A stretch of DNA of 64,000 bases, from assembly GCA_965242805.1 (NCBI GenBank), contig CBDETD010000002.1, forward strand, positions 558,001 through 622,000. The letters are read 5' to 3'. The translations under genes and the position numbers were made by a program. The DNA is from JANQEU01 sp965242805. Its GTDB lineage: Bacteria > Bacteroidota > Bacteroidia > Cytophagales > Cyclobacteriaceae. This document shows, in pieces, positions 27,281 through 35,937 of this stretch. Position 1 is the first letter of the stretch; every line of letters starts with the position of its first letter. The notes below the pieces were generated by a model. It was given only the letters and a program-made list of their open reading frames with translations, searched no databases and had not been told where the DNA came from.

Positions 27281-28798
27281 ATGAATTCAATTGAAAATCA
27301 GGTACTGGTGATCTTCGGAGCATCCGGAGACCTTACATTTCGAAAGTTAATTCCCGCTGTTTACAACTTGTATTGCCGAAAATACCTACCTGAGAAATAT
27401 GCCATAATCGGGATCGGGAGATCAAGTTATACCGATGGCGAATTCAGGGAAAAGGTTGTTTACGAGAATTCCGAGCTGCCTAACAAAGACAAAAAAGATC
27501 AAAAAAGTTTTGCGGAACTGATGCATTATATATCGCTTCAGCCAACAGAGTTGGACAGTTATGGAAAATTGAAGAAGAAAATCGATGAGGTCTATGGAGA
27601 TTGGAGTGGTCCGAAGAACATGATATTCTACTTGTCCACACCACCCAAACTATATGGGTTAATTGCAGAAAACCTTGGAAAATCGGGCCTTAATGAAGAA
27701 GGTGATGGTTGGAAGAGGATTATCATCGAAAAGCCGTTTGGTTATGACCTGACATCAGCCAAAGCTCTTAATCGACAAATCCTGGACTACTGGTTTGAAG
27801 ATCAGATATTCAGGATTGATCATTACCTGGGAAAAGAAACGGTCCAAAACCTCATGGTAACAAGGTTTGCCAATAGCATATTCGAACCTCTTTGGAACAG
27901 AAATTACATACATAGGGTAGAGATAACGTCAGCGGAGTCCGTAGGAGTGGAAAAACGTGGAGGATACTACGATGGATCCGGAGCACTGCGTGACATGGTT
28001 CAGAACCATCTCCTTCAGTTGGTTTCCCTGGTTGCCATGGAGCCACCTACTCGGATTGCGGCCGATGCCATAAGAAATGAGAAATTAAAGATCTTCCAGT
28101 CATTAAGACCATTGTCTGAGGAGGAAATTGCGAAGGACATAATACGAGGGCAATATTTGTCATCACATATCAGAGGTGAAGAGGTTCCGGGATATCGTGA
28201 AGAGGAAGGTGTGGATACAGATTCGAGAACGGAAACATACGTCGCACTGAAGTTTTTCATTGACAATTGGCGATGGGCAAATGTCCCCTTCTACATAAGA
28301 AGCGGTAAACGATTGCCTACCCGAGTGTCTGAGGTAGTCATCCACTTCAAACCCAATCACCACATGCTGTTCAAACAAAGCAGGCTTATAAATAATCAAA
28401 ATATGCTGGTTTTCAGGATCCAACCGAATGAGGGTATACTTCAGAAGTTTGGATTAAAAGTACCTGGGGCTGGCTATGATGTCGAAACTGTGAACATGGA
28501 TTTTCATTATGACGAACTGACGGATAAGTATGTTCCCGACGCATATGAGCGACTGATCCTGGACTGTATGCAAGGTGATGCGACTCTCTATGCCCGGGGA
28601 GACAGTGTTGAAGCAGCATGGGAATTTATTGATCCCATTCTCAATGCATGGCGGCAAAATGAAAATATTCCAATTTTTGGATACCCTGCAGGTACATGGG
28701 GACCTGAACATGCGGACGACTTGATTGAAGGGAACAATATGATTTGGCGATATCCTTGCAAAAATCTTTCTGATGATGGAAATTTCTGTGAATTATGA
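27281..28798 (+). CDS. zwf: glucose-6-phosphate 1-dehydrogenase
   Basis: A 505-residue enzyme. The N-terminal NADP-binding motif is GASGDLTFRK (residues 13-22), the active-site signature RIDHYLGKE spans 178-186 with catalytic H181 next to D180, and the substrate lysine is K184 or K151 (EKPFG). It oxidises glucose-6-phosphate to 6-phosphogluconolactone. The ATG of pgl overlaps its stop (ATGA), and gluconokinase follows, so zwf-pgl-gntK is a tight operon. It diverges from gnd. Confidence 0.97.
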   Translation: MNSIENQVLVIFGASGDLTFRKLIPAVYNLYCRKYLPEKYAIIGIGRSSYTDGEFREKVVYENSELPNKDKKDQKSFAELMHYISLQPTELDSYGKLKKKIDEVYGDWSGPKNMIFYLSTPPKLYGLIAENLGKSGLNEEGDGWKRIIIEKPFGYDLTSAKALNRQILDYWFEDQIFRIDHYLGKETVQNLMVTRFANSIFEPLWNRNYIHRVEITSAESVGVEKRGGYYDGSGALRDMVQNHLLQLVSLVAMEPPTRIAADAIRNEKLKIFQSLRPLSEEEIAKDIIRGQYLSSHIRGEEVPGYREEEGVDTDSRTETYVALKFFIDNWRWANVPFYIRSGKRLPTRVSEVVIHFKPNHHMLFKQSRLINNQNMLVFRIQPNEGILQKFGLKVPGAGYDVETVNMDFHYDELTDKYVPDAYERLILDCMQGDATLYARGDSVEAAWEFIDPILNAWRQNENIPIFGYPAGTWGPEHADDLIEGNNMIWRYPCKNLSDDGNFCEL

Positions 28799-29520
28799 AA
28801 AAAGGAGAAGTAAAGGTTTTCAGTGACATCGATGACCTTGCTCATGGATTTGCTGAGTTTTTCAAAACTTTTGTAAACTCTCATACAAGCAAAGTCAATA
28901 TTGCTTTATCGGGTGGGTCTACCCCTAAAACACTTTTCAAGCTTTTTTCTGAGTCCTACGTAAGTAGCATTCATTGGCGTAAAATACATTTTTTCTGGGG
29001 AGATGAGCGATGTGTTCGCCCGTCAGATAAGGAATCAAACTACAAAATGACCAAGGATTTTCTATTTGAGAAGATCAGGGTTCCACAGGCAAATATTCAT
29101 CGCATTCATGGAGAGGAGAATCCCGAAAACGAAGCTCGTAGGTATTCGGAACACTTGCAAAATGAAGTGAATAACTATGATGGATTGCCCCAATTTGACT
29201 TGATCATACTGGGTATGGGAGAGGATGGTCACACAGCTTCCATATTTCCAAATGAAATGCATTTATTACATTCTTCGAAGGTTTGCGAGGTCGGAACCCA
29301 TCCTGAATCAGGCCAGAAAAGGATAACCTTAACGGGAAATGTTATCAATAATGCCAAAAATGTGACTTTCCTCGTAAGCGGTAAAGGAAAGTATGACATG
29401 CTAAGTACGCTTATGGATCATTTGCCATATGCTGAAAACTTACCTGCGTTTCATATCCAGCCTTCAGGAAATCTTTATTGGTTCGTTGATTCTGCAGCCA
29501 TGGGCAATAATGAGGAATGA
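28795..29520 (+). CDS. pgl: 6-phosphogluconolactonase
   Basis: A 241-residue lactonase of the DevB/Pgl family: ALSGGSTPKTLF near residue 39 binds phosphate, HFFWGDERCV follows, and the catalytic segment is LGMGEDGHTASIFP near residues 139-152. It hydrolyses 6-phosphogluconolactone between Zwf and Gnd. Its start overlaps the zwf stop by 4 bp, and its end overlaps the gluconokinase start by 11 bp, indicating translational coupling across all three genes. Confidence 0.96.
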   Translation: MKKGEVKVFSDIDDLAHGFAEFFKTFVNSHTSKVNIALSGGSTPKTLFKLFSESYVSSIHWRKIHFFWGDERCVRPSDKESNYKMTKDFLFEKIRVPQANIHRIHGEENPENEARRYSEHLQNEVNNYDGLPQFDLIILGMGEDGHTASIFPNEMHLLHSSKVCEVGTHPESGQKRITLTGNVINNAKNVTFLVSGKGKYDMLSTLMDHLPYAENLPAFHIQPSGNLYWFVDSAAMGNNEE

Positions 29521-29992
29521 AAAAATAAAATTCATTGTCATGGGTGTTACCGGTTGTGGGAAATCCACTGTGGGAAAGGCTCTGGCTGAAAAATTAGAAG
29601 TGCCATTTCATGATGCCGATGATTATCATCCGGAGAAAAACATCAACAAAATGAAAAGTGGACAACCCTTGAATGATAAGGATCGACTTCCCTGGTTAAG
29701 AATTCTTCGAAACCTGCTGGACAACAATCCCGAAGGAATGGTATTGGCCTGTTCGGCTTTAAAGGCATCATATAGAGAAATACTGTCCACGCCTGACTCT
29801 GAATTCATATACCTTAAGATCCAAAAAGATGAGGTCATAGAGCGCTTTCGCAAAAGAGAAGGCCACTTTATGCCGTCATCCCTTATCGATTCACAATTCA
29901 AAACTTTAGAAGAACCAAATAAGGCTATAACAGTAAATGCAAATAAATCATTGCCCAGTTTGATTCTTTCCATTCTGAATATGATTTACTGA
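29510..29992 (+). CDS. gntK: gluconokinase (GntK type)
   Basis: A 160-residue P-loop kinase: GVTGCGKS (residues 12-19), then FHDADDYHPEKNINKMKSG and LPWLR, the gluconate-binding pattern of GntK/IdnK, and ACSALKASYRE. It phosphorylates gluconate to 6-phosphogluconate, a side entry to Gnd. I chose the ATG at 29510, which overlaps the pgl gene by 11 bp. A longer reading from 29429 would add 27 residues lying wholly inside pgl and is rejected. Confidence 0.95.
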   Translation: MRNEKIKFIVMGVTGCGKSTVGKALAEKLEVPFHDADDYHPEKNINKMKSGQPLNDKDRLPWLRILRNLLDNNPEGMVLACSALKASYREILSTPDSEFIYLKIQKDEVIERFRKREGHFMPSSLIDSQFKTLEEPNKAITVNANKSLPSLILSILNMIY

Positions 29993-30051
29993 ATACAATA
30001 AGAACCTCTTAGGAAAAACCCATATTTCCGTCATTTTTACCCTACCACTAC

Positions 30052-30418
30052 ATGTCAATAATCAATTTAAGATCATCAATAGGAAGGATCACTTTTCTTC
30101 ATTTTATTTTATGTTGTGTTATACACCTGGATTCACATGGTCATGAGAAATTCATGAGAGCTGTCCAATTCTCAAACAAAGAAATAAGGCATGGATTCGT
30201 AAACGACAAAATCGACCAGGCCCTTTACTCTTCGGTTTTTTGCTGTCCCCGCTATATATCTTGGAGGTGGCTTTGGATTTAAAATCCAAGGATTATTTCT
30301 GTTCTTAGAACTGAATCCTACGCTGCTGAACTCATTCGTCAACATTGGTTCTCCTTCTGATAAGATCGGGTACAAATTGATCCAAATCGACAAACATTTG
30401 AACCGAATGAAAAAGTAA
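30052..30418 (+). pseudogene. possible frameshifted or decayed small gene
   Basis: In this 476-bp stretch between gntK and the SRPBCC gene no intact gene is convincing. A 76-codon frame opens at ATG 30052 with a hydrophobic N-terminus (about residues 13-25) and loses sense near 30220. A second frame, shifted by +1 and open from 30203 to the TAA at 30416-30418, reads like a real C-terminus (IYLGGGFGFKIQGLFLF, then NPTLLNSFVNIGSPSDKIGY). Joining them near AGGCCC would give a ~120-residue exported protein. I cannot name a family. A true small gene with a sequencing error, or noise, are alternatives. Confidence 0.33.
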
Positions 30419-30468
30419 ATGGGAATTCATGATAAGAGATTTGTCTTCAAAACACAAACTACTATATC

Positions 30469-30894
30469 ATGAAAAATTCAAGTTTTGAACTATTAAAAAC
30501 TATTAACGTAACTCCGCAGGAAGCCTGGGAGGTGATTGGAGCTGTTTCCGGAGTAGATCAATGGTTAGCGCCAATAACCGACTGCAAGGTAGAAGGTAAT
30601 AAGAGGTATTGTTCCACAGAAAACGGCTCCTTTGAGGAAGATATTCTTAATGTTGACCATGAAGAGTTTAAGCTGGAATACCGAATTCCTGAGCAACACA
30701 TGATCCCTGTTCAAAATATTGAAGGTCAAATGAAAGTGACTGGAGATGAAAACGGGAATGCCAATGTCGTTTGGAAATGGGATTTTGAGGTTGAAGAAGA
30801 TCAGGAATCGACGGCTAAAGAGGCCCTCAGAATGACAGGAGAAATGGGGATCTCCGGAATTGAATCCCTCATTAAGAAAAAACAAATGGCCTGA
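30469..30894 (+). CDS. SRPBCC (START/polyketide cyclase-like) family protein
   Basis: A 141-residue protein with the layout of the SRPBCC superfamily: strand 1 FELLKTINVTPQEAWEVI, helix and turn GVDQWLAPITDCKVEG, and a long C-terminal helix (ALRMTGEMGISGIESLIKK). Members bind hydrophobic ligands or act as toxin- or stress-related proteins; the ligand here is unknown. It precedes an AraC regulator, with a strong hairpin between them (30905-30932), so readthrough may be limited. Confidence 0.82.
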   Translation: MKNSSFELLKTINVTPQEAWEVIGAVSGVDQWLAPITDCKVEGNKRYCSTENGSFEEDILNVDHEEFKLEYRIPEQHMIPVQNIEGQMKVTGDENGNANVVWKWDFEVEEDQESTAKEALRMTGEMGISGIESLIKKKQMA

Positions 30895-30904
30895 TCATTT
30901 ATGT

Positions 30905-30932
30905 CAGGGGGTCTTTTCTCAGAGATCCCCTG
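30905..30932 (+). terminator. hairpin after the SRPBCC gene (terminator or attenuator)
   Basis: A 10-bp stem CAGGGGGTCT / AGATCCCCTG (one G-U pair) around an 8-nt loop, 10 bp after the SRPBCC stop and 38 bp before the AraC start. Only a weak T tract (GATTTTTGG) lies nearby, so attenuation or an RNA-stabilising 3' end is as likely as full termination. Confidence 0.5.
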
Positions 30933-30970
30933 CATTCCTGATTTTTGGATATGGTTTATTTTTATTCCAA

Positions 30971-31822
30971 ATGATTGTAGATCACAAGACCTTGGATTTT
31001 AAAGGAAAAATGGTGTTTGAAAAAGCAACCATAAAAGCTCCATTTGGAATAAAGAATCCCATGCCCAATGAAGCTTGTTTTTTATATGTCCTGAAAGGTA
31101 TCGGTATGGCCTTTTCCGAAACCCACAAAGTGCAAGCCAGCCCCAAGAACGGTATCTTAATGAAGTGTGGCAGTTTCATGAATCATATGTTCTCTAAAGA
31201 ACCTGATGGAACCTATGAAGCAATTGCAGTACATTTCTACCCCGAAGTCTTGGAAAAAATATACCAAAATGAAGTCCCAAACTTTCTAAAAAAAACCAAG
31301 GGAAATATTCCCGAAAATCCCTCCGTTCTTGTTGAGAAGGACATACTTTTTGAAAAATATTTTGACGGATTAGTTTATTACTTCTCCCATCCGGAGTTGG
31401 TTACAGATGAACTCATTGGTCTGAAGATGAAGGAGCTGATGTTACTCCTGGAAAATACGAAGGATGCTCCAAAGCTGCATCGGATCCTTTCGAATCTTTT
31501 CTCACCCAGATCTTATTCATTGAAAGAAGTAGTCAGTTCACATCTCTTTTCTGACATCTCTATAGATGATCTCGCAACTTTGGCAGGATTAAGTATTTCA
31601 ACTTTTAAACGTGAATTCAGAAAAGTTTTTAACGACAGTCCCTCCCATTACATAAAGGCAAAACGACTGGAACGTGCTGCGGAATTGTTAGAATCCACTA
31701 AAAGACATGTCAGTGAAATTGCTTATGAGTGTTGCTTCAACGACCTTGCCGTTTTCTCTAAAAATTTTAAGAAGAAATTCGGTACTAGTCCTTCAGAATA
31801 CCGCAATAATTCGCCTGCCTAA
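30971..31822 (+). CDS. AraC family transcriptional regulator
   Basis: A 283-residue regulator. The N-terminal part (about 1-170) looks like a small cupin-like sensing domain. The C-terminal ~100 residues are a double HTH: ISIDDLATLAGLSISTFKREFRKVF and then ISEIAYECCFNDLAVFSKNFKKKFGTSPSEYR-like (shown only to mark the LAxLAGLSxxxFKRxF and second-helix signature). I chose ATG 30971 over a start at 30860 that overlaps the SRPBCC gene and adds an atypical leader. Probable targets are the flanking SRPBCC and toroid genes. Confidence 0.9.
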   Translation: MIVDHKTLDFKGKMVFEKATIKAPFGIKNPMPNEACFLYVLKGIGMAFSETHKVQASPKNGILMKCGSFMNHMFSKEPDGTYEAIAVHFYPEVLEKIYQNEVPNFLKKTKGNIPENPSVLVEKDILFEKYFDGLVYYFSHPELVTDELIGLKMKELMLLLENTKDAPKLHRILSNLFSPRSYSLKEVVSSHLFSDISIDDLATLAGLSISTFKREFRKVFNDSPSHYIKAKRLERAAELLESTKRHVSEIAYECCFNDLAVFSKNFKKKFGTSPSEYRNNSPA

Positions 31823-31842
31823 TAAAAGAAAAGTATTTTTCA

Positions 31843-31862
31843 AAGTTGACCTATATCAACTT
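31843..31862. promoter_or_regulatory. small inverted repeat upstream of the toroid protein gene
   Basis: Perfect 7-bp inverted repeat AAGTTGA / TCAACTT with a 6-nt spacer, 31 bp before the ATG at 31894. It could be an operator; the absence of a T run argues against a terminator. Weak evidence. Confidence 0.3.
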
Positions 31863-31893
31863 CTGGCATCGTTTCATGAACCAATTTTAATAC

Positions 31894-32835
31894 ATGGAAA
31901 ATAAACAAATCATGGAGTGGTTACTGGAAGGGGATATCTCTATTCAATACCAAGTCCATAGAGATCTTCTAGGCCATGATGATAAATCACTTCAGTCAAA
32001 CATAAATTCACAAGGTTGGGGTAAAAGACTATTCGAAGCAAGAACTCCAAACGGTCGCTGGGGTTATAGCTTTTATCAACCCAAGTGGATATCCACGCAT
32101 TACACATTACTCGATCTTCGGAATCTATGTGTTTCTCCAAAAGATCCCTTATGTCAAAGAATCGTCAAAGAGATTGCCTTGAATGAAAAAGGTCAAGATG
32201 GAGGTCTGGACGTCTCCCATTCCAATGCAAATAGTGATGTATGTGTCAATGGCATGTTCCTGAATTATGCGAGCTATTTCCAGATTGATGAAGATCTTCT
32301 TCACTCCATCATCGATTTTATATTATCCCAGATAATGCCAGATGGCGGTTTCAACTGTATGCATAATCGTTCCGGTGCTGTACATAGCTCGTTACATTCA
32401 ACTCTTTCAATTTTGGAAGGTATCACTGAGTATGAACGCAATGGATACACCTATCGACTACCCGAGCTACAAACCGTCAAGAATTCATGCGTTGAATTTA
32501 TTCTAATTCATCATTTGTTCAAGTCGGATAAAACTGGAAAAATTATCAAAAATGATTTCCTAAAGTTCCCTTTTTCACCCCGTTGGAAGTACGATATCCT
32601 AAGATGTCTCGATTATTTTCAGCATGCATGTATACCATATGATCACAGAATGAACGATGCGCTTAAGGTCGTGGAAAACAAGAAAACAGCAGATGGTTTA
32701 TGGAAAGTGAATGCCAGATATTCCGGTCTGATTCATTTTGAAATGGAAAAAGCAGGAAAACCCAGCCGATGGAATACACTCCGAGCTTTAAGAGTTTTGA
32801 AGTGTTATGATTCCGGCAATGACATATCGAAATAG
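31894..32835 (+). CDS. alpha/alpha-toroid (prenyltransferase/squalene cyclase-like) protein
   Basis: A 313-residue soluble protein of paired helices with turn motifs such as NGRWGYSFYQPKWISTHYTL, QDGGLDV, PDGGFNCMH and ADGLWKV. The repeated G-G-F/L and W patterns recall the QW repeats of squalene cyclases and prenyltransferase beta subunits. The cyclase DxDD acid motif is not present, so enzymatic cyclisation is unlikely. Bacteroidota carry many such proteins of unknown function. It follows the AraC gene in the same direction (71-bp gap). Confidence 0.72.
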   Translation: MENKQIMEWLLEGDISIQYQVHRDLLGHDDKSLQSNINSQGWGKRLFEARTPNGRWGYSFYQPKWISTHYTLLDLRNLCVSPKDPLCQRIVKEIALNEKGQDGGLDVSHSNANSDVCVNGMFLNYASYFQIDEDLLHSIIDFILSQIMPDGGFNCMHNRSGAVHSSLHSTLSILEGITEYERNGYTYRLPELQTVKNSCVEFILIHHLFKSDKTGKIIKNDFLKFPFSPRWKYDILRCLDYFQHACIPYDHRMNDALKVVENKKTADGLWKVNARYSGLIHFEMEKAGKPSRWNTLRALRVLKCYDSGNDISK

Positions 32836-32914
32836 TATTCCAATTGAGTTAAAAATAGACAATGCATTCCGGTCAGGCCTGGGCAAGTTTAGCATGACAG
32901 GAGTGAATCGACCC

Positions 32915-35506
32915 TTATTCGTTCCTTAGGTTCTCTGCTGGATTTACTCGGGTCGCCCTGATTATCTGACCGCTAATGGTTATCGAGACGGTTATCACAA
33001 CGATCAAGATGGACATGATGAATGGTACGGGGCCGACTTCACCTGAATCCGGATAGATAGAAGTAACCAACTTATTGATCAAAACAAATCCCAGGGGAGC
33101 TCCCATCACAAATGATACCAACAAGATCCATGCATACTGCTTGCTTGCAATCTTCACCAGGGAGATTGGTGCAGCACCAAGTATCTTCCTCACACTGAAC
33201 TCCTTGAGCCTCCGCTGTATATTGAATGACAACAGACCATAAAGCCCCAAGCAAGCGAGGACAATCGCAATCGATGATATGACGAGCATCAGAGATACAT
33301 TGGCATTGTTTTCCTCGTAGAATCCATCAAACGCGTCCTCTTGAAATCTCCTTTGGTAAGGATCATCCGGTGCGATCTCCAACCAGGCATTTCGAACATA
33401 TCCATCCACTTCCAGCATCTTCTCGTCAGCCGTCAAAACGGTCATGTAATTCGTGCGATAATCCCCTATCCCAATGAAGAATACTCCTTCAACATCCCTA
33501 TAAAAATCATTGTAATGAAAATCCTCCACCACTCCAACTACATTTCTCCTTACACTGTCGTAAGTGAAAGTCTGACCTATGGGATCTTCCCATCCCATTT
33601 TATTTACAAAGGTTTCATTGACTACAGCTGAATACAATTGGTCCTGAGTACCGTCCCCAAGCAATCGACCTTCCTTGAGCTCCAGGTTCATGATGTCCAT
33701 GTAGGATTCATCCACCCGATACATAATCGATTGAATCTGTCCCCCAAGATGGTCAAAGGACGTATACCTATTGTAATATCCAATCTGACCAAATGATCCT
33801 GCCACTTTCCGAACATCAGGGTACTGCTCAACTTTAGATTTTAATTGGTTGAATTGTCCCGTGTTGACAACTGGAAGCGTAATGATATTTGAAGGATCAT
33901 ACCCCCATTCCTTTTCATTCAAGTAAATGCCATGTTCCGTGAAAACAAAGCTTCCTACAATCGTGGAAAATGCAAAAAAGAACTGAAAGCTTAACAAAAC
34001 CTTGCTGAATATATTTTTGCTACCAAATCGCTCATTTCCTCTAAAAATACTAATTGGCTGAAATCGTGATATGTAGAATGAAGGATAGGCTCCTGAGGCC
34101 AACACAATGATGATCAATAATGCTCCGAAGAACCCGATCATAAGTGGCACCGAACTAAAGGCAAATGGTACATGTATTGGGATCATGGCATTAAAACCAG
34201 GCAGAAAAAGGAAGTAGCTGATAAGGGTACCAAAAACGATCGCAAGAAATGCCATGATCAGGTTTTCTATCATGAACTGCAGGATTATCTGTTTTCTGAC
34301 ACTACCCATCACCTTGCGCATGGCGATTTCCCTTAAACGTCTCGATGCTGCGGAAACGGCGATGTTCATATAATTGAAACAAGCAAGTGTGAGTAACATA
34401 ACAGATACCACTCCCAGTGCAATCCTCCCAGCTGGATGACCCCCATTAGAAATCCCACTCATGATCCTGTAGTCATTTTCCGAAAGTTCAAGTAACGGTA
34501 CCAGCTCAAAACTGTTGACAACCCACTCAGGGTCCGAAGCGTTTTGGACCTTGACATACTCAGGGAAATATTTTATCAAACTTGAAAGATCATTTTCTTC
34601 CGTTGTTACAATAAAAGTCCCATCTGTCAGGTAATCCCAACCAAAACTACGATCCTCATTGATATCAAAGAATATCTCAATGTTGACGTAAAAACGATAG
34701 TGAAAACTAGCCTGATCAGGGTACTTATCCATCACAGCAGCTACCACAAATCGCTTCACAATCCCATTACCAAACTTGATAGAAAGTTCTTTACCAATTG
34801 GATCCTGATCAGCAAAATATTTGATAGCCATATCACGGCTAATGGCTATCTGGTTCTTGTCATATAAAACCTGTCGATTCCCATACAACATAGGAAAATC
34901 AAACACTTCAAAAAAGTCGGGATCCGTGAAAATGAAAGATTCCCTGAATACATTATCCCCGTATCTGACACTTGCACTTACCTCCTCAATCCTCACCGTA
35001 GCTTCCACACCTGGATGATCCTCTACGATCTTAGGTCCTATCTGCAATGGTGAATCTCCCCACAATGCCTCTCCGTGCTCTTCCTGTACATAATTAACTA
35101 CCTGGTAAATCCGATCGGCCTTTGTATGGAACGAATCCATGTTAACCTGCATATCGACAAAAATTGCTGATGTGATGGTCACCCCTATAGCAATGGCAAG
35201 ACCGAAGATGTTAATGGATGAAGTTATCCAGTGTTTGGAAATGCTTCGAAACCCGAGTTTCAGATAATTTCGAAATAGAACGAATTGGTTCATGGTATTA
35301 TATTTTGAGTTTGACTTTCTAATGTTAGACCACCTGAGAAACCTGATGACATCCCAGACGAATTTTCGGTTTGCGATTCTTGATCCCTTTTCATCAATCC
35401 TTCGATCAAAAAGCTCATATACATCACCCTGGATCTCTTCAAGCAGTTCAGGATTGCAATACCACCTAAGAAATCGATCTGCCCATTTTGGAGGGGTAGA
35501 TTTCAT
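32915..35506 (-). CDS. FtsX-type permease with N-terminal prefix domain (cassette A)
   Basis: An 863-residue membrane protein. The N-terminal soluble prefix (about 1-65: PPKWADRFLRWYC, EEIQGDVYELF, VWDVIRFLR) is the 'permease prefix domain 2' seen in Bacteroidota. Two MacB-like halves follow, each with a helix, a periplasmic domain and an FtsX triple-helix region (SRRLREIAMRKVMGS and QRRLKEFSVRKILGA mark the cytoplasmic loops). Its start overlaps the PadR stop (TAATG). No ABC ATPase is encoded nearby. It closely resembles the 46.4 kb permease. Confidence 0.92.
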   Translation of the reverse strand: MKSTPPKWADRFLRWYCNPELLEEIQGDVYELFDRRIDEKGSRIANRKFVWDVIRFLRWSNIRKSNSKYNTMNQFVLFRNYLKLGFRSISKHWITSSINIFGLAIAIGVTITSAIFVDMQVNMDSFHTKADRIYQVVNYVQEEHGEALWGDSPLQIGPKIVEDHPGVEATVRIEEVSASVRYGDNVFRESFIFTDPDFFEVFDFPMLYGNRQVLYDKNQIAISRDMAIKYFADQDPIGKELSIKFGNGIVKRFVVAAVMDKYPDQASFHYRFYVNIEIFFDINEDRSFGWDYLTDGTFIVTTEENDLSSLIKYFPEYVKVQNASDPEWVVNSFELVPLLELSENDYRIMSGISNGGHPAGRIALGVVSVMLLTLACFNYMNIAVSAASRRLREIAMRKVMGSVRKQIILQFMIENLIMAFLAIVFGTLISYFLFLPGFNAMIPIHVPFAFSSVPLMIGFFGALLIIIVLASGAYPSFYISRFQPISIFRGNERFGSKNIFSKVLLSFQFFFAFSTIVGSFVFTEHGIYLNEKEWGYDPSNIITLPVVNTGQFNQLKSKVEQYPDVRKVAGSFGQIGYYNRYTSFDHLGGQIQSIMYRVDESYMDIMNLELKEGRLLGDGTQDQLYSAVVNETFVNKMGWEDPIGQTFTYDSVRRNVVGVVEDFHYNDFYRDVEGVFFIGIGDYRTNYMTVLTADEKMLEVDGYVRNAWLEIAPDDPYQRRFQEDAFDGFYEENNANVSLMLVISSIAIVLACLGLYGLLSFNIQRRLKEFSVRKILGAAPISLVKIASKQYAWILLVSFVMGAPLGFVLINKLVTSIYPDSGEVGPVPFIMSILIVVITVSITISGQIIRATRVNPAENLRNE

Positions 35507-35844
35507 TACACGCTGAATTTATAAGCGAAATCAGGGATCTTATTATATAACTCCATTCTGTGTTGCATGGACTTGTCCAACGCCTGTTTACCGATTTTTG
35601 TAAGAGAAAAGTATCTCTTTCTTCTACCTCCCCGCTCATTGGTAGCGCCACCCATCCATGATTTGAGAAATCCCTTTGCTTCAAGTCTTTTTAGCACAGC
35701 ATGAATGGCACTGACATTCAGCTCTCTACCTGTACGATCTTTGATCTCATCCATTATGGAAACCCCATAGGCTTCATTGAACAAAGAACCAACGGTCAAT
35801 AGTACCAACTCTTCAAGCTCTCCCAGATGCTCTCCTTTACTCAT
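35506..35844 (-). CDS. PadR family transcriptional regulator (cassette A)
   Basis: A 112-residue winged-helix PadR regulator: LEELVLLTVGSLFNEAYGVSI, VSAIHAVLKRLEAKGFLKS and GGRRKRYFSLT, then a C-terminal dimerisation helix. It is strongly similar to the 46.0 kb PadR and precedes a related permease, with TAATG coupling to it. A palindrome TTTGT-N3-ACAAA lies 12 nt upstream of its ATG and is a likely autoregulatory site. Confidence 0.93.
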   Translation of the reverse strand: MSKGEHLGELEELVLLTVGSLFNEAYGVSIMDEIKDRTGRELNVSAIHAVLKRLEAKGFLKSWMGGATNERGGRRKRYFSLTKIGKQALDKSMQHRMELYNKIPDFAYKFSV

Positions 35845-35856
35845 TTCAATAAATTA

Positions 35857-35869
35857 TTTGTTATACAAA
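35857..35869 (-). promoter_or_regulatory. candidate PadR operator, TTTGT-N3-ACAAA (cassette A)
   Basis: Forward strand TTTGTTATACAAA; on the coding strand TTTGTATAACAAA. It is 12 nt upstream of the PadR ATG. The same 5-3-5 palindrome occurs 10 nt upstream of the paralogous PadR at 46.0 kb. A second inverted repeat, GTATAA-N10-TTATAC, lies at 35899-35920. Function inferred from position and recurrence. Confidence 0.55.
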
Positions 35870-35937
35870 CGTGAATATAATATATTAGTTTCATTTATGT
35901 ATAAGAAATACGACTTATACTTAATACCACAGAAAAA

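Noticed and set aside
29429..29509. Longer gluconokinase start inside pgl
   Set aside because: The residues are a pgl reading-frame shadow; the P-loop is only 11 residues from the ATG at 29510, normal for GntK.
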